NCBI GenBank assembly: GCA_019752015.1
Contig: JAIEMQ010000011.1
Span: 1 to 64,000, forward strand
Reading direction: 5' to 3'
DNA from: Cyanobacteriota bacterium
GTDB taxonomy: Bacteria; Acidobacteriota; Vicinamibacteria; Vicinamibacterales; UBA2999
DNA length: 64,000 nt
A model generated the notes under the pieces. That model was not told where the DNA came from, searched no databases, and saw nothing but the letters and a program-made list of their open reading frames with translations. Of this stretch, positions 19,430 to 28,506 are shown piece after piece. Position numbers and translations under genes: made by a program. How positions within the stretch are numbered: the stretch's first letter is position 1; every line of letters starts with the position of its first letter.

Positions 19430-19885
19430 ATGGCTCTGACACACCGCGTAGAGCGCATTCAAGAGCAAGTGCGCGAGGAAGTCAGTCAAATGCTGGCGAC
19501 CGAGGTCCGCGATCCGGGCGTGGGCCTGGTCACCGTCACCCGCGCCACGGTCACCGGCGATCTGTCGCTGGCGCGCGTCTACTGGACGATCATCGGCGAC
19601 GCCAACGAGCGCAAGAAAACGCAGAAGGCGCTCGAGCGCGCCGGCGGGTTCGTGCGGCACCTGCTGGCGGAGCGGCTGTCGCTGCGCCGCGCTCCCGAAG
19701 TCAAGTTCATCTACGACGAGTCGGTGGCGGCGCAGGATCGCATCGAGCAGATCATCCAGGAAATCCACGCCGAGGAAGCGGCGCGCACCGTCCAGGATCC
19801 CGGGATCGTCGACACCGTCGTCGACGGCAAGGACGCGACCACCGTCAAGAATGACGAACCCGACACCGAGCCAACCTCCCGCTGA
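19430..19885 (+). CDS. rbfA: 30S ribosome-binding factor RbfA
   Basis: A 151-residue KH-fold protein with the conserved 'RVERIQEQVREEVSQMLATEVRDPG' N-terminus, 'LARVYWTI' strand and 'RLSLRRAPEVKFIYDES' motif. It binds the 30S central region during late maturation and cold adaptation. A C-terminal tail of about 30 residues is rich in Asp/Thr and overlaps the start of nrnA by 35 nt, so the two genes are tightly coupled. Confidence 0.93.
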   Translation: MALTHRVERIQEQVREEVSQMLATEVRDPGVGLVTVTRATVTGDLSLARVYWTIIGDANERKKTQKALERAGGFVRHLLAERLSLRRAPEVKFIYDESVAAQDRIEQIIQEIHAEEAARTVQDPGIVDTVVDGKDATTVKNDEPDTEPTSR

Positions 19886-20840
19886 TCTCGTCGACGTGAT
19901 CCGTCGCGGGCGGCGATTCATCGTCGCCTCGCATTCGCGTCCCGACGGCGATGCGATCGGCTCGGCGATGGCGATGGCGCTGGCGCTGCGCGCCATGGGC
20001 AAGGACGCGACGGTCGTCACCGACGGGATCCCGCCGGTGTTCCTGCAGCCGTTCCCGGAGGTCGCGGGCATCCAGATCACGCCCGAGGTGACCGAATCGT
20101 TCGACGCGGCGCTGATCATGGAGTGCAGCGACCTGGCGCGCACCGGCGTCAAGGGCCTCGATCGATCGCCGCTGATGAACATCGATCATCATCCCGGCAA
20201 CACGAGCTACGGCGCGATCAACTGGATCGACGAATCGGCGGCGGCCTGCGGCGAAATGGCGTTCACGCTGATCGAGGCGCTGGGCGCGCCGCTGACGAAG
20301 GAAATCGCCACACACATCTACCTCGCGGTCCTGACCGATACGGGATCGTTTCACTTCTCGCATCTGTCGCCGCGGACCTATGACATTGCCAGGCGGTGCG
20401 TCGAAGCCGGCGCCGATCCGCAATGGATCGCGCGCACGCACTACGACAGCAACAGCCTGGCGCGCGTGCGGATCTTCGGCGCGGTGATGAACAGCATGGT
20501 GATCGTCGATGAAGGCCGCGTCGCTTTGCTGTCGATCACGCGCAAGACGATGGACGACCTCGGCGGCACCAACGACGACCTCGAGGGCCTGATCAACTTT
20601 CCGCTGACGGTGAAAGACATCGAGGCGGTGGCGTTCTTCAAGGAAGTCGGCGACCACGACTGGCGTGTCAGCCTGCGGTCGAAGGGCAATGTGGATATCG
20701 GCGCGATCGCCCGCGCCAACGGCGGCGGCGGCCACACCAACGCGGCGGGCTGTTCCGCCACGGGCGCGCTCGACGACGTGACGAAACAGTTCGGCTCGCT
20801 GCTGGCGGAGGCGGTCCGCCTCAAGACCGTGAGGTCTTAA
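19851..20840 (+). CDS. nrnA: bifunctional oligoribonuclease / pAp phosphatase NrnA (DHH family)
   Basis: A 329-residue DHH/DHHA1 phosphoesterase. The Mn-binding motifs are intact: HSRPDGDAIGSA (DxD), Asp in 'IMECSDLAR', the DHH triad in NIDHHPGN, and Asp in 'LTDTGSFHFS'. The DHHA1 domain ends with the substrate-binding GGGGHTNAAGC. It degrades nanoRNA and 3',5'-pAp, compensating for absence of Orn. It overlaps rbfA, as in many genomes where nrnA sits between rbfA and truB. Confidence 0.92.
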   Translation: MTNPTPSQPPADLVDVIRRGRRFIVASHSRPDGDAIGSAMAMALALRAMGKDATVVTDGIPPVFLQPFPEVAGIQITPEVTESFDAALIMECSDLARTGVKGLDRSPLMNIDHHPGNTSYGAINWIDESAAACGEMAFTLIEALGAPLTKEIATHIYLAVLTDTGSFHFSHLSPRTYDIARRCVEAGADPQWIARTHYDSNSLARVRIFGAVMNSMVIVDEGRVALLSITRKTMDDLGGTNDDLEGLINFPLTVKDIEAVAFFKEVGDHDWRVSLRSKGNVDIGAIARANGGGGHTNAAGCSATGALDDVTKQFGSLLAEAVRLKTVRS

Positions 20841-20910
20841 GGCCTTCAGGTCTTGAAAATGCCGCAGCACGACCTCAGGACCTCAAGACCTCAGGACCTC
20901 AAGACCCTCG
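20831..20910. repeat. GACCTCAR octamer array with inverted arm around the truB start
   Basis: Five 8-nt units (GACCTCAG/GACCTCAA alternating, then GACCCTCG) run from 20871 to 20910. An inverted set (AGGTCTT, AAGGCCTT, CAGGTCTT) lies at 20832-20855 on the other side of the truB ATG at 20859. The pair could fold so that the start codon lies in the loop. Confidence 0.8.
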
Positions 20911-21806
20911 ACGGTGTTTTGGTCGTCGACAAGACCGAAGGGCCGACGTCGCATGACGTCGTCACGCTGGCGCGGCGCGCGCTTGGGGTATCGCGCATCG
21001 GCCACACCGGCACGCTCGATCCGATGGCGACCGGCGTGCTGCCGCTCGTGGTGGGCCGCGCCACGAGGCTCGCGCAGTTCCTGACCGCCAGCGACAAGAC
21101 CTACGACGCGGCCATCGCGTTCGGCCGCACCACCGATACGTTCGATGCGTCCGGCAAGACGGTGACGACCTGCGATCGCCGGCCGTCGCGGGATGCTGTG
21201 GCGGCGGCGCTCAAGAAATTCCGCGGCACCTTCGATCAAACGCCGCCGGTGTTCTCGGCGAAGAACATCGACGGCGAGCGGGCCTACGATCTGGCGCGGC
21301 GCGGCAAGCTCAAGGACGACGATCGACCCAAAGCGGTGTCCGTGAACGTGAAGCGCCTCGAGCTGTTGTCGTTCGACGGCGAGACTGCCCGATTCGAACT
21401 GCAGGTGACCGCGGGTTTCTACGTGCGCTCGCTCGCGCACGATCTCGGCGCGGTTCTCGAATGCGGCGGCGTCCTGACGGCGCTGCGCCGCACGCAGTCA
21501 GGCGAGTTCGGACTGGACCGTGCGGTCCCGCTGGCCGATGTGCTGCAGGCGCCGCGTGAATCGACCGTCGCGCGGCTCATCCCGTTCCGCGAATTGCTGC
21601 CCGAATTGCCCTCGGTCACGCTGCGCTCGCCGACGCAGCTGGAACGGCTCAAGAACGGCGTGGAAATGGGCCCCGGCGACCTGGTCGCGCCTCTCCCAAC
21701 CCTTCCCCCAATCGTCCGCCTCCTGGGTCCCGACGGGGATTTGGTTGGTTTGGCAAAACCGGGCAAAAACCTCGGAAATCTCCATGGATGGGTGGTTTTG
21801 AGCTAA
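20859..21806 (+). CDS. truB: tRNA pseudouridine(55) synthase TruB
   Basis: A 315-residue pseudouridine synthase. The catalytic motif GHTGTLDPMATGVLPL carries the nucleophilic Asp, and 'KTYDAAIAFGRTTDTFDASG', 'TPPVFSAKNIDGERAYDLARRG' and 'GFYVRSLAHDLG' are all typical. It isomerises U55 in the T-loop of elongator tRNAs. The first 17 residues (to LKTLDG) are encoded by octamer repeats and are unlike other TruB proteins; the conserved core begins at GVLVVDKTEGPTSHDV. A TTG two codons upstream is an alternative start. Confidence 0.93.
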   Translation: MPQHDLRTSRPQDLKTLDGVLVVDKTEGPTSHDVVTLARRALGVSRIGHTGTLDPMATGVLPLVVGRATRLAQFLTASDKTYDAAIAFGRTTDTFDASGKTVTTCDRRPSRDAVAAALKKFRGTFDQTPPVFSAKNIDGERAYDLARRGKLKDDDRPKAVSVNVKRLELLSFDGETARFELQVTAGFYVRSLAHDLGAVLECGGVLTALRRTQSGEFGLDRAVPLADVLQAPRESTVARLIPFRELLPELPSVTLRSPTQLERLKNGVEMGPGDLVAPLPTLPPIVRLLGPDGDLVGLAKPGKNLGNLHGWVVLS

Positions 21807-21848
21807 TCCGCCTTCGCTCTTCGAGCTTCGGCGAGACAGGCTTTTCGG
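21807..21848. repeat. CTTCG-rich dispersed repeat, copy 2
   Basis: Follows the truB stop directly: CCGCCTTCGCTCTTCG, then AGCTTCGGCGAGACAGGCT. The closest relatives in the window are 35399-35460 and 7598-7640. Confidence 0.65.
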
Positions 21849-21931
21849 GTAACATGACTAGGTTACAGACGATGTCGGAATCGTCATATACGGCGGTCTG
21901 GTTTCGACTGGACCGTGCGTGGAGGTAAGCA
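21849..21931 (+). promoter_or_regulatory. rpsO leader region, possible S15 autoregulatory fold
   Basis: The 5' leader of rpsO holds a small inverted repeat (GTAAC/GTTAC, 21849-21866) and a second possible stem, ACGG-GGTC paired with GACCGT, whose 3' strand ends 6 nt before the GGAGGT ribosome site. S15 represses its own mRNA through structured leaders in several phyla, but the folds differ by lineage. The assignment is inference. Confidence 0.3.
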
Positions 21932-22201
21932 GTGGCACTCACGAAAGACAAGAAGACCGCCCTCATCGGCGAATACAAGACGCACGACAAAGACACCGGC
22001 TCCCCAGAAGTCCAGGTCGCGATTCTCAGCGAACGCATCAATTACCTGACCGAGCATTTCAAGTCACACGGCAAGGATCATCATTCGCGCCGCGGACTGC
22101 TCAAGCTCGTCGGCCAGCGCCGGCGGCTTCTCGACTATCTGAAGAGCAAGGACGCCGACCGTTATGCAGAGGTGATCAAGCGCCTCGGCATCCGCAAGTA
22201 A
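21932..22201 (+). CDS. rpsO: 30S ribosomal protein S15
   Basis: An 89-residue S15 of exactly the usual length, with the conserved '[50 protein letters not shown]' core. It binds the central domain of 16S rRNA. The GTG at 21932 has a strong GGAGGT 6 nt upstream. It sits in the classical truB-rpsO-pnp order and precedes pnp by 33 nt. Confidence 0.97.
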   Translation: MALTKDKKTALIGEYKTHDKDTGSPEVQVAILSERINYLTEHFKSHGKDHHSRRGLLKLVGQRRRLLDYLKSKDADRYAEVIKRLGIRK

Positions 22202-22234
22202 CCCAGGTCGCATCCAACAAAGCGCAGGCCAGTT

Positions 22235-24454
<2,220 letters not shown>

Positions 24455-24477
24455 CTCGTCGATCCAACGTTCGAAGA

Positions 24478-24505
24478 GCCGGGGCTGTTAGCCCCGGCTT
24501 TCTTT
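24478..24505 (+). terminator. intrinsic terminator after pnp
   Basis: GCCGGGGC, loop TGTTA, GCCCCGGC is a perfect 8-bp stem followed by TTTCTTT. It ends the large rimP-pnp cluster and faces the vapC 3' end. Confidence 0.85.
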
Positions 24506-24515
24506 GTACCGGCAA

Positions 24516-24965
24516 CTACGGCTCGATCACGTGCAGCAACTCCGCGGTGCCGCCGCGGACGGCCTTCACGGGAATGGCCCGATCAAACGTCGCCAGCCGG
24601 CCGCCCATCTTTTTCGCCAGCCCCAACAAATACACGTCGGTGATCTGTCGATGGCCGCCAATGAACTGCCGCGCGAAGAGTGCGGAGTCGGTCAGAGAGA
24701 CCGAATCGGTCCACGTGCGGTGAAGCTTGTCCCGGCGGAATCGTTCGAGATGGGCGATCACATCGGCGGGGCGAACAAGCCCATCATCTGACGGTTGCTG
24801 GCAGGCGACGCGGATGAGGCCGTGCTCGGTCAACGGGCACGTCGCCCAGCCTTCGCGCCGATGGTCCGCGAACCAATCATGGGCGAGGTCGTGGTGGATG
24901 TGATCGGGGAAAAACAGCGCCACGAGCACGTTCACATCGAGTAAGGAAACGCGCGCCGCGGCCAT
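24516..24965 (-). CDS. VapC-type PIN-domain ribonuclease toxin
   Basis: A 149-residue PIN-domain protein with the complete acidic metal site: Asp in LLDVNVLVALF (about residue 10), Glu in CPLTEHGLIRV, Asp in ITDVYLLGLA and Asp in LATFDRAIP. VapC toxins cleave tRNA or rRNA and are blocked by the antitoxin. The ATG at 24965 lies 6 nt after the stop of the ribbon-helix-helix gene, the standard antitoxin-first order. It is complete, unlike the second PIN gene at 48.9 kb. Confidence 0.88.
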   Translation of the reverse strand: MAAARVSLLDVNVLVALFFPDHIHHDLAHDWFADHRREGWATCPLTEHGLIRVACQQPSDDGLVRPADVIAHLERFRRDKLHRTWTDSVSLTDSALFARQFIGGHRQITDVYLLGLAKKMGGRLATFDRAIPVKAVRGGTAELLHVIEP

Positions 24966-24971
24966 CAGACG

Positions 24972-25193
24972 CTACTCGTCGCGAAGCCGATTGACGGCCG
25001 CCATCGTCAGTGGCGGCGAGCCGGCCTTGCGCGAGAACATCGGCACGCCGTTACGCACCCTGGCCGTCTTGGGCGAGGCGAGCGCCTTTCGAACCAGCTC
25101 GGACACCACTTGACCGGCCGACATCCCGCGCGCCGCGCCGATCTCCTTGGCGGCCTGCAACACGTCGAGTTCCAAATCCAGGGTCGTCCTCAT
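24972..25193 (-). CDS. VapB-type ribbon-helix-helix antitoxin
   Basis: A 73-residue protein. Its N-terminal MRTTLDLELDVLQAAKEIGAARG part matches the ribbon-helix-helix fold of VapB antitoxins (DNA-binding strand, then two helices with 'SAGQVVSELVRKAL'). The C-terminal part (FSRKAGSPPLTMAAVNRLRDE) is the likely toxin-binding tail. It should repress its own promoter and neutralise the adjacent PIN toxin. GCATCAN heptamers lie just upstream of the start and overlap the presumed operator region. Confidence 0.85.
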   Translation of the reverse strand: MRTTLDLELDVLQAAKEIGAARGMSAGQVVSELVRKALASPKTARVRNGVPMFSRKAGSPPLTMAAVNRLRDE

Positions 25194-25200
25194 GGATCAA

Positions 25201-25228
25201 GCATCATGCATCACGCATCAGATGTCAA
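25201..25228 (-). promoter_or_regulatory. vapBC promoter/operator candidate with heptamer repeats
   Basis: Three GCATCAN units (25201-25221, plus-strand reading) lie 7 nt upstream of the vapB ATG and a TTGACA (minus strand, 25223-25228) lies just beyond. The -10 region is poor. Repeated half-sites in front of vapB are what an autorepressing VapB needs, but they also match the heptamer-array habit of this genome. Confidence 0.35.
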
Positions 25229-25297
25229 GGCCCGCCGCCCGCTCTGCCGGTCGCCATGGGCGTTCGCGCCTATAATCCGGCGTCCCCATGAGCCTGA

Positions 25298-25959
25298 TTC
25301 CAGTCCCTCCGAAATGGCAAGTGGGGCCTTTATCAGAAGAACGCTGACGGGACCGGAGCTGAACGCCTGCTGATCGAGTCGGAACGGCTGCAGTTTCCCA
25401 TGGACTGGTTCCCAAAAGGCCAGTCGATTTTTTACGTCGTGGGAGGCCGGACCGAAACGGCCTTATGGCTGCTCCCATTGACCACCGATGGCAAGGGTAC
25501 CAGGCTGACCGACTCGAAGTTCCCCGAAAATTTTCCTCAAATCTCTCCGGACGGCAAATGGCTGGCGTACGCGTCCCAGGAAAGCGGCGCCGAGCAGATT
25601 TATGTCAGAGCGTTTCCTAACGGCAACGGGAAATGGCAGGTCTCAATGGGCGCAAGAGGAGGATTTCCACGCTGGCGCAGTGACGGGAAGGAGCTCTTCT
25701 ATGCCACAGATTCTTCACAAGGCAAACTCATGTCCCGTCACGGTGAACGGATCGGGATCCAGCTTCGTCGCCAGCGCACCTGTGGAGCTGTTCGAACCCG
25801 GCACTTATGGAGGCGCGCTGATAGCACATCAGAGATTATTTCGGTTATGCGGTCTCGCCCGATGGTCAGCGTTTTCTGTGGCCTCAGCCCGCTTCCGGCA
25901 CAAAGAGATCGTCAACTATTAACGTGGTGCTGAACTGGACATCCCTGCTCACGAAATAA
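25298..25959 (+). pseudogene. decayed C-terminus of a Ser/Thr kinase-associated WD40/TolB-like propeller
   Basis: From 25298 an open frame without start encodes propeller blades ('NGKWGLYQKNADGTGAERLL', 'ISPDGKWLAYASQESG', 'QIYVRAFPNGNGKWQVS', 'PRWRSDGKELFY'). Near 25735 the match moves to a second frame (VNGSGSSFVASAPVELFEPGTYGG), and near 25830 to a third (YAVSPDGQRFLWPQP, ending VVLNWTSLL at 25957). These are the closing motifs of acidobacterial kinase-propeller proteins. The kinase domain and N-terminus are absent and there are at least two frameshifts, so this is a remnant. Its GC content is visibly lower than that of the neighbours. Confidence 0.8.
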
Positions 25960-25970
25960 AGTTGACGTCG

Positions 25971-25976
25971 TACAAT
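25971..25976 (+). promoter_or_regulatory. candidate -10 box for the cupredoxin gene
   Basis: TACAAT lies 6 nt before the ATG at 25983, predicting transcription to begin at the start codon. No clear -35. Confidence 0.4.
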
Positions 25977-25982
25977 CAACCC

Positions 25983-26330
25983 ATGCGCGCGCTCTTCGTC
26001 CTCCTCGTCCTGGCGCCCGTCTTCGCCGTCGCGCAGGAGCCGGCGCAGAATCGACGCGAGTTCACCATCATCGCGAAGGACCACACCTTCACCCCAGACA
26101 AGCTCGATGTGACGCAGGATGACCTGGTGAAGATCACGCTGACGAGTGAAGACGTGCCGGCGAGTTTCGCGATCGATGCCTATCGAATCATCAAGCGCGT
26201 GGCGGGCAAGACGTCGGTGACCTTCGAGTTCCGCGCCGATCAGGCCGGGACGTTCCCCTTCTATTGCAATCTCACGACCGACGCCGCGTGCAAGGAGATG
26301 CGCGGCGTGCTCAACGTCCGATCGAAATAA
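25983..26330 (+). CDS. secreted cupredoxin-fold protein, copper ligands incomplete
   Basis: A 115-residue protein with a signal peptide (residues 1-18, ending AVAQ) and a cupredoxin domain of the COX2/NosZ C-terminal type ('FTIIAKDHTFTPDKLDVTQDDLVKITLTSEDV', 'AGTFPFYCNLTTDAACKEMRGVLNV'). Cys and Met sit where the copper ligands are expected, but the usual His before the first strand and the His of CxxxCGxxH are not seen, and the Cys-to-Met loop is rebuilt. It may bind metal differently or not at all. It could be a periplasmic electron carrier or structural relic. Confidence 0.75.
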   Translation: MRALFVLLVLAPVFAVAQEPAQNRREFTIIAKDHTFTPDKLDVTQDDLVKITLTSEDVPASFAIDAYRIIKRVAGKTSVTFEFRADQAGTFPFYCNLTTDAACKEMRGVLNVRSK

Positions 26331-26442
26331 CAAAGAACAAAAAACGAAGAACAAAAATTTCGTTCTTTGTTATTCGTTCTTTGTTATTCGTTCTTTGTTA
26401 TTCGTTCTTTGTTATTCGTTCTTTGTTATTCGTTCTTTGTTA
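26329..26442. repeat. TTCGTTCTTTGTTA 14-mer array (two heptamers) with inverted arm
   Basis: Six perfect head-to-tail copies of TTCGTTCTTTGTTA span 26359-26442. An inverted arm (TAACAAAGAAC and relatives) at 26328-26356 faces them. The array fills the gap between two convergent genes and supplies both stop codons (26328-26330, and TAA of the GDPD gene at 26440-26442). The reverse-strand core AAAGAAC equals that at 613-654. Any RNA from either side would form a long AU-rich stem. Confidence 0.95.
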
Positions 26443-27354
26443 TTTCCTTGGAAACTTGTCGGGGTTGTCGGTGAAGACCGCGTCGACACCGAGTCGATAA
26501 AGAAAGTGCGCCATCTCCTCGTTGACGTTCCTGAACCCTGATTTCAAGACGTCTGATTCGCGGAACGTGTAGGGCGTGACGGTCATGCCGTCGGCGTGCG
26601 CCCATTTCACGAAGTCGGGGTTCTCGAACACGATGCGCTTGGTCGGGCCGAAGCCCTGCACGATGCCCTTCCAGCCGCGCACTTCTTCCTGCGTCTTCGG
26701 GCGGTTCTCGTACTCGACCAGCCACACGACCGGCACGCCGATCTTCATCTTGGCGAGGTTTCTCGCCGTCTCTTTCCCGAACGTCTGCAGGATGACCGGC
26801 GTCTTCGGATCCGCCTTCGGACCGCGCAGGCCGTTCTTGTCGAGCGCGGCGGCGACCATGTCCTCGAAGTTCACATTGCGGCCCGCGTAAATCTCCGGCG
26901 TCTTGAGCTCTGGGAAGATGCCGGCCTTGCCGCGGATCAGCGCGATCGCCTCGTCGAACGTCGGCACTTTCTCGCCGGAGAATTTCTTGTCGAACCACGA
27001 TCCGGCATCGAGCCGCTTGATCTCGGCAAGAGTGAAGTCGTTGGCAAGCCACGCCTTGCGCGTCTTGCCTTCAATGGTCTGCGTGCTGACGCGATCGGGA
27101 AACAGCTCCTCGACGTTGGTGGTGCGCTCGAGGCTGGCGTCGTGCAGGCAGATCAGGATGCCGTCCCTGGTGACGGCGAGATCCTGCTCCACGTAGTCGG
27201 CGCCCATTTCGATCGCCAGCTTGTAGGCCGCCAGCGTGTGCTCGGGCGCATAGGCCGACGCGCCGCGGTGCGCAACGACGGTCTTCCTGGTGTATTGGGC
27301 CGAGCCGGTCACGGTGGCCAACAGGATAACGGCAATCGCGAATTCAAGCCGCAT
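26440..27354 (-). CDS. secreted glycerophosphodiester phosphodiesterase
   Basis: A 304-residue GDPD-family protein with a signal peptide (about residues 1-19). The signature VAHRGASAYAPEHTLAAYKLAIEMGADYVEQDL (HRG...E.T...A...GAD..E.D) and catalytic second His in 'LHDASLERTTN' are intact. It hydrolyses glycerophosphodiesters to glycerol-3-phosphate and an alcohol, probably in the periplasm. I prefer the ATG at 27354 (GAGGG 5 nt upstream, good signal peptide) to one six codons further up. It overlaps the M48 protease gene by 11 nt. Its stop codon lies in the 14-mer array. Confidence 0.88.
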   Translation of the reverse strand: MRLEFAIAVILLATVTGSAQYTRKTVVAHRGASAYAPEHTLAAYKLAIEMGADYVEQDLAVTRDGILICLHDASLERTTNVEELFPDRVSTQTIEGKTRKAWLANDFTLAEIKRLDAGSWFDKKFSGEKVPTFDEAIALIRGKAGIFPELKTPEIYAGRNVNFEDMVAAALDKNGLRGPKADPKTPVILQTFGKETARNLAKMKIGVPVVWLVEYENRPKTQEEVRGWKGIVQGFGPTKRIVFENPDFVKWAHADGMTVTPYTFRESDVLKSGFRNVNEEMAHFLYRLGVDAVFTDNPDKFPRK

Positions 27355-28480
27355 GGGAACCCTCTCGCGCAAACGCGCGCGCCGCGTCGATTCGCTCGCG
27401 AATCGGCGGGTGCGAATAAAACAGCCAGCGAACGATCGGTGAAGGATACTCCTCCGCGAGATTCTGCTGCGAGAGCCGTTTCATGGCGGTCACGAACGCG
27501 TCAACATTCCGTGTCGTGGTCAGCGCATAACGGTCCGCGGCCCGCTCCTGGGCGCGCGACATGGCATTCGCCAGCGGCAGCGCCAGGAACGACCAGACGC
27601 CGCCGCACAGCAGCAGCAGGGGCAGGCCGGCCGGATCGGGAACGCCGCGGAGCTCGAGCGGTCCGGCCAGCGCGCGCAGGACCAGGTCCGCGACAAAAAA
27701 CCCGCCCAGCAGGATCACACTCTGCACCGCGATGCCGCGCCATAAATCGCGATGCACATGATGCGCGAGCTCGTGCGCGAGGATCACTTCGATCTCGTCT
27801 TCCGAATAATCGGCGAGCAACGTATCCGACAGCAGGATGCGGCGCGTCCGCCCCATGCCGGCCAGTGCTGCATTGGCTTTCCTGGTATGCCCGCTCAACA
27901 CCCACTCGAACACGCCGACCACGTCGGTGCGCGCGCGAGTGGCGAGCGCCATCAGCCGATCGACCAGCGCGGGACGATCGAGCGGCTTGAACTTGTAGAA
28001 GATCGGCAACAGCAGCACCGGCGCGATCCGGGCCAGGCCGATCGTCGCGAGCGCAAAGGTGGCTGCTGAGATAAACCACCAGCTGCCGGGCGACTCGCGG
28101 AGCGCGAGATAAATCACCGACGTGCCCGCGACCGCGAGCACGACGCCAAGCGCGATGCCCTTGGCTTGATCGGCAAGCCAGTGCGCGGTGGTTTGCGTCG
28201 AGAGTCCGTAGCGATGTTCGAGCAGATGTCCCTGATAAAACGCGAACGGGAATTCGATGATCTGCAGGATGACCATCAGCATGACGGTGAACAGCACCAC
28301 CGTCACGGATTCTTCGAGACCGCCGGGCGCCCACTGCGCGATCGCCGCCGCGAGTTCGCGCAGCTTGTGCGCGCCGCCGAGCACCAGCAACCCCAACAGC
28401 ACGACGCCGGCAGCAGCCGTCCCCAGCAGGTCGGCGCGCCGGCGCAAGCGGTGGTAGCGAGTGGCCTTGTCTTCGTTCAA
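27344..28480 (-). CDS. M48 family zinc metalloprotease (Ste24/CAAX-protease type)
   Basis: A 378-residue integral membrane protease with about six transmembrane helices, the zinc motif HELAHH (HExxH) and a downstream Glu ligand in ERAADRYAL. The size and topology are those of Ste24-type peptidases rather than HtpX. It likely degrades or processes membrane proteins from the cytoplasmic face. It starts at ATG 28480 (gap of 22 nt after the ExeA gene) and its end overlaps the GDPD gene, so the three may be one operon. Confidence 0.88.
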   Translation of the reverse strand: MNEDKATRYHRLRRRADLLGTAAAGVVLLGLLVLGGAHKLRELAAAIAQWAPGGLEESVTVVLFTVMLMVILQIIEFPFAFYQGHLLEHRYGLSTQTTAHWLADQAKGIALGVVLAVAGTSVIYLALRESPGSWWFISAATFALATIGLARIAPVLLLPIFYKFKPLDRPALVDRLMALATRARTDVVGVFEWVLSGHTRKANAALAGMGRTRRILLSDTLLADYSEDEIEVILAHELAHHVHRDLWRGIAVQSVILLGGFFVADLVLRALAGPLELRGVPDPAGLPLLLLCGGVWSFLALPLANAMSRAQERAADRYALTTTRNVDAFVTAMKRLSQQNLAEEYPSPIVRWLFYSHPPIRERIDAARAFAREGSHAA

Positions 28481-28483
28481 CCC

Positions 28484-28506
28484 GTAACCAGAATAACCCT
28501 GGTTAC
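28484..28506. terminator. inverted repeat at the 3' end of the ExeA-like gene
   Basis: GTAACCAG and CTGGTTAC form a perfect 8-bp stem around a 7-nt loop, overlapping the ExeA-like stop codon (28503-28505). There is no U-tract, so termination is uncertain; it may be an RNA processing or attenuation site between cotranscribed genes. Confidence 0.45.

Noticed and set aside
24516-25193. Genomic island boundary at the VapBC pair
   Set aside because: No tRNA gene, attachment-site repeat or integrase is visible; the pair and the kinase remnant can be explained by local insertion.
26359-26442. CRISPR array
   Set aside because: The 14-mers are directly adjacent with no spacers, and no cas genes are present.
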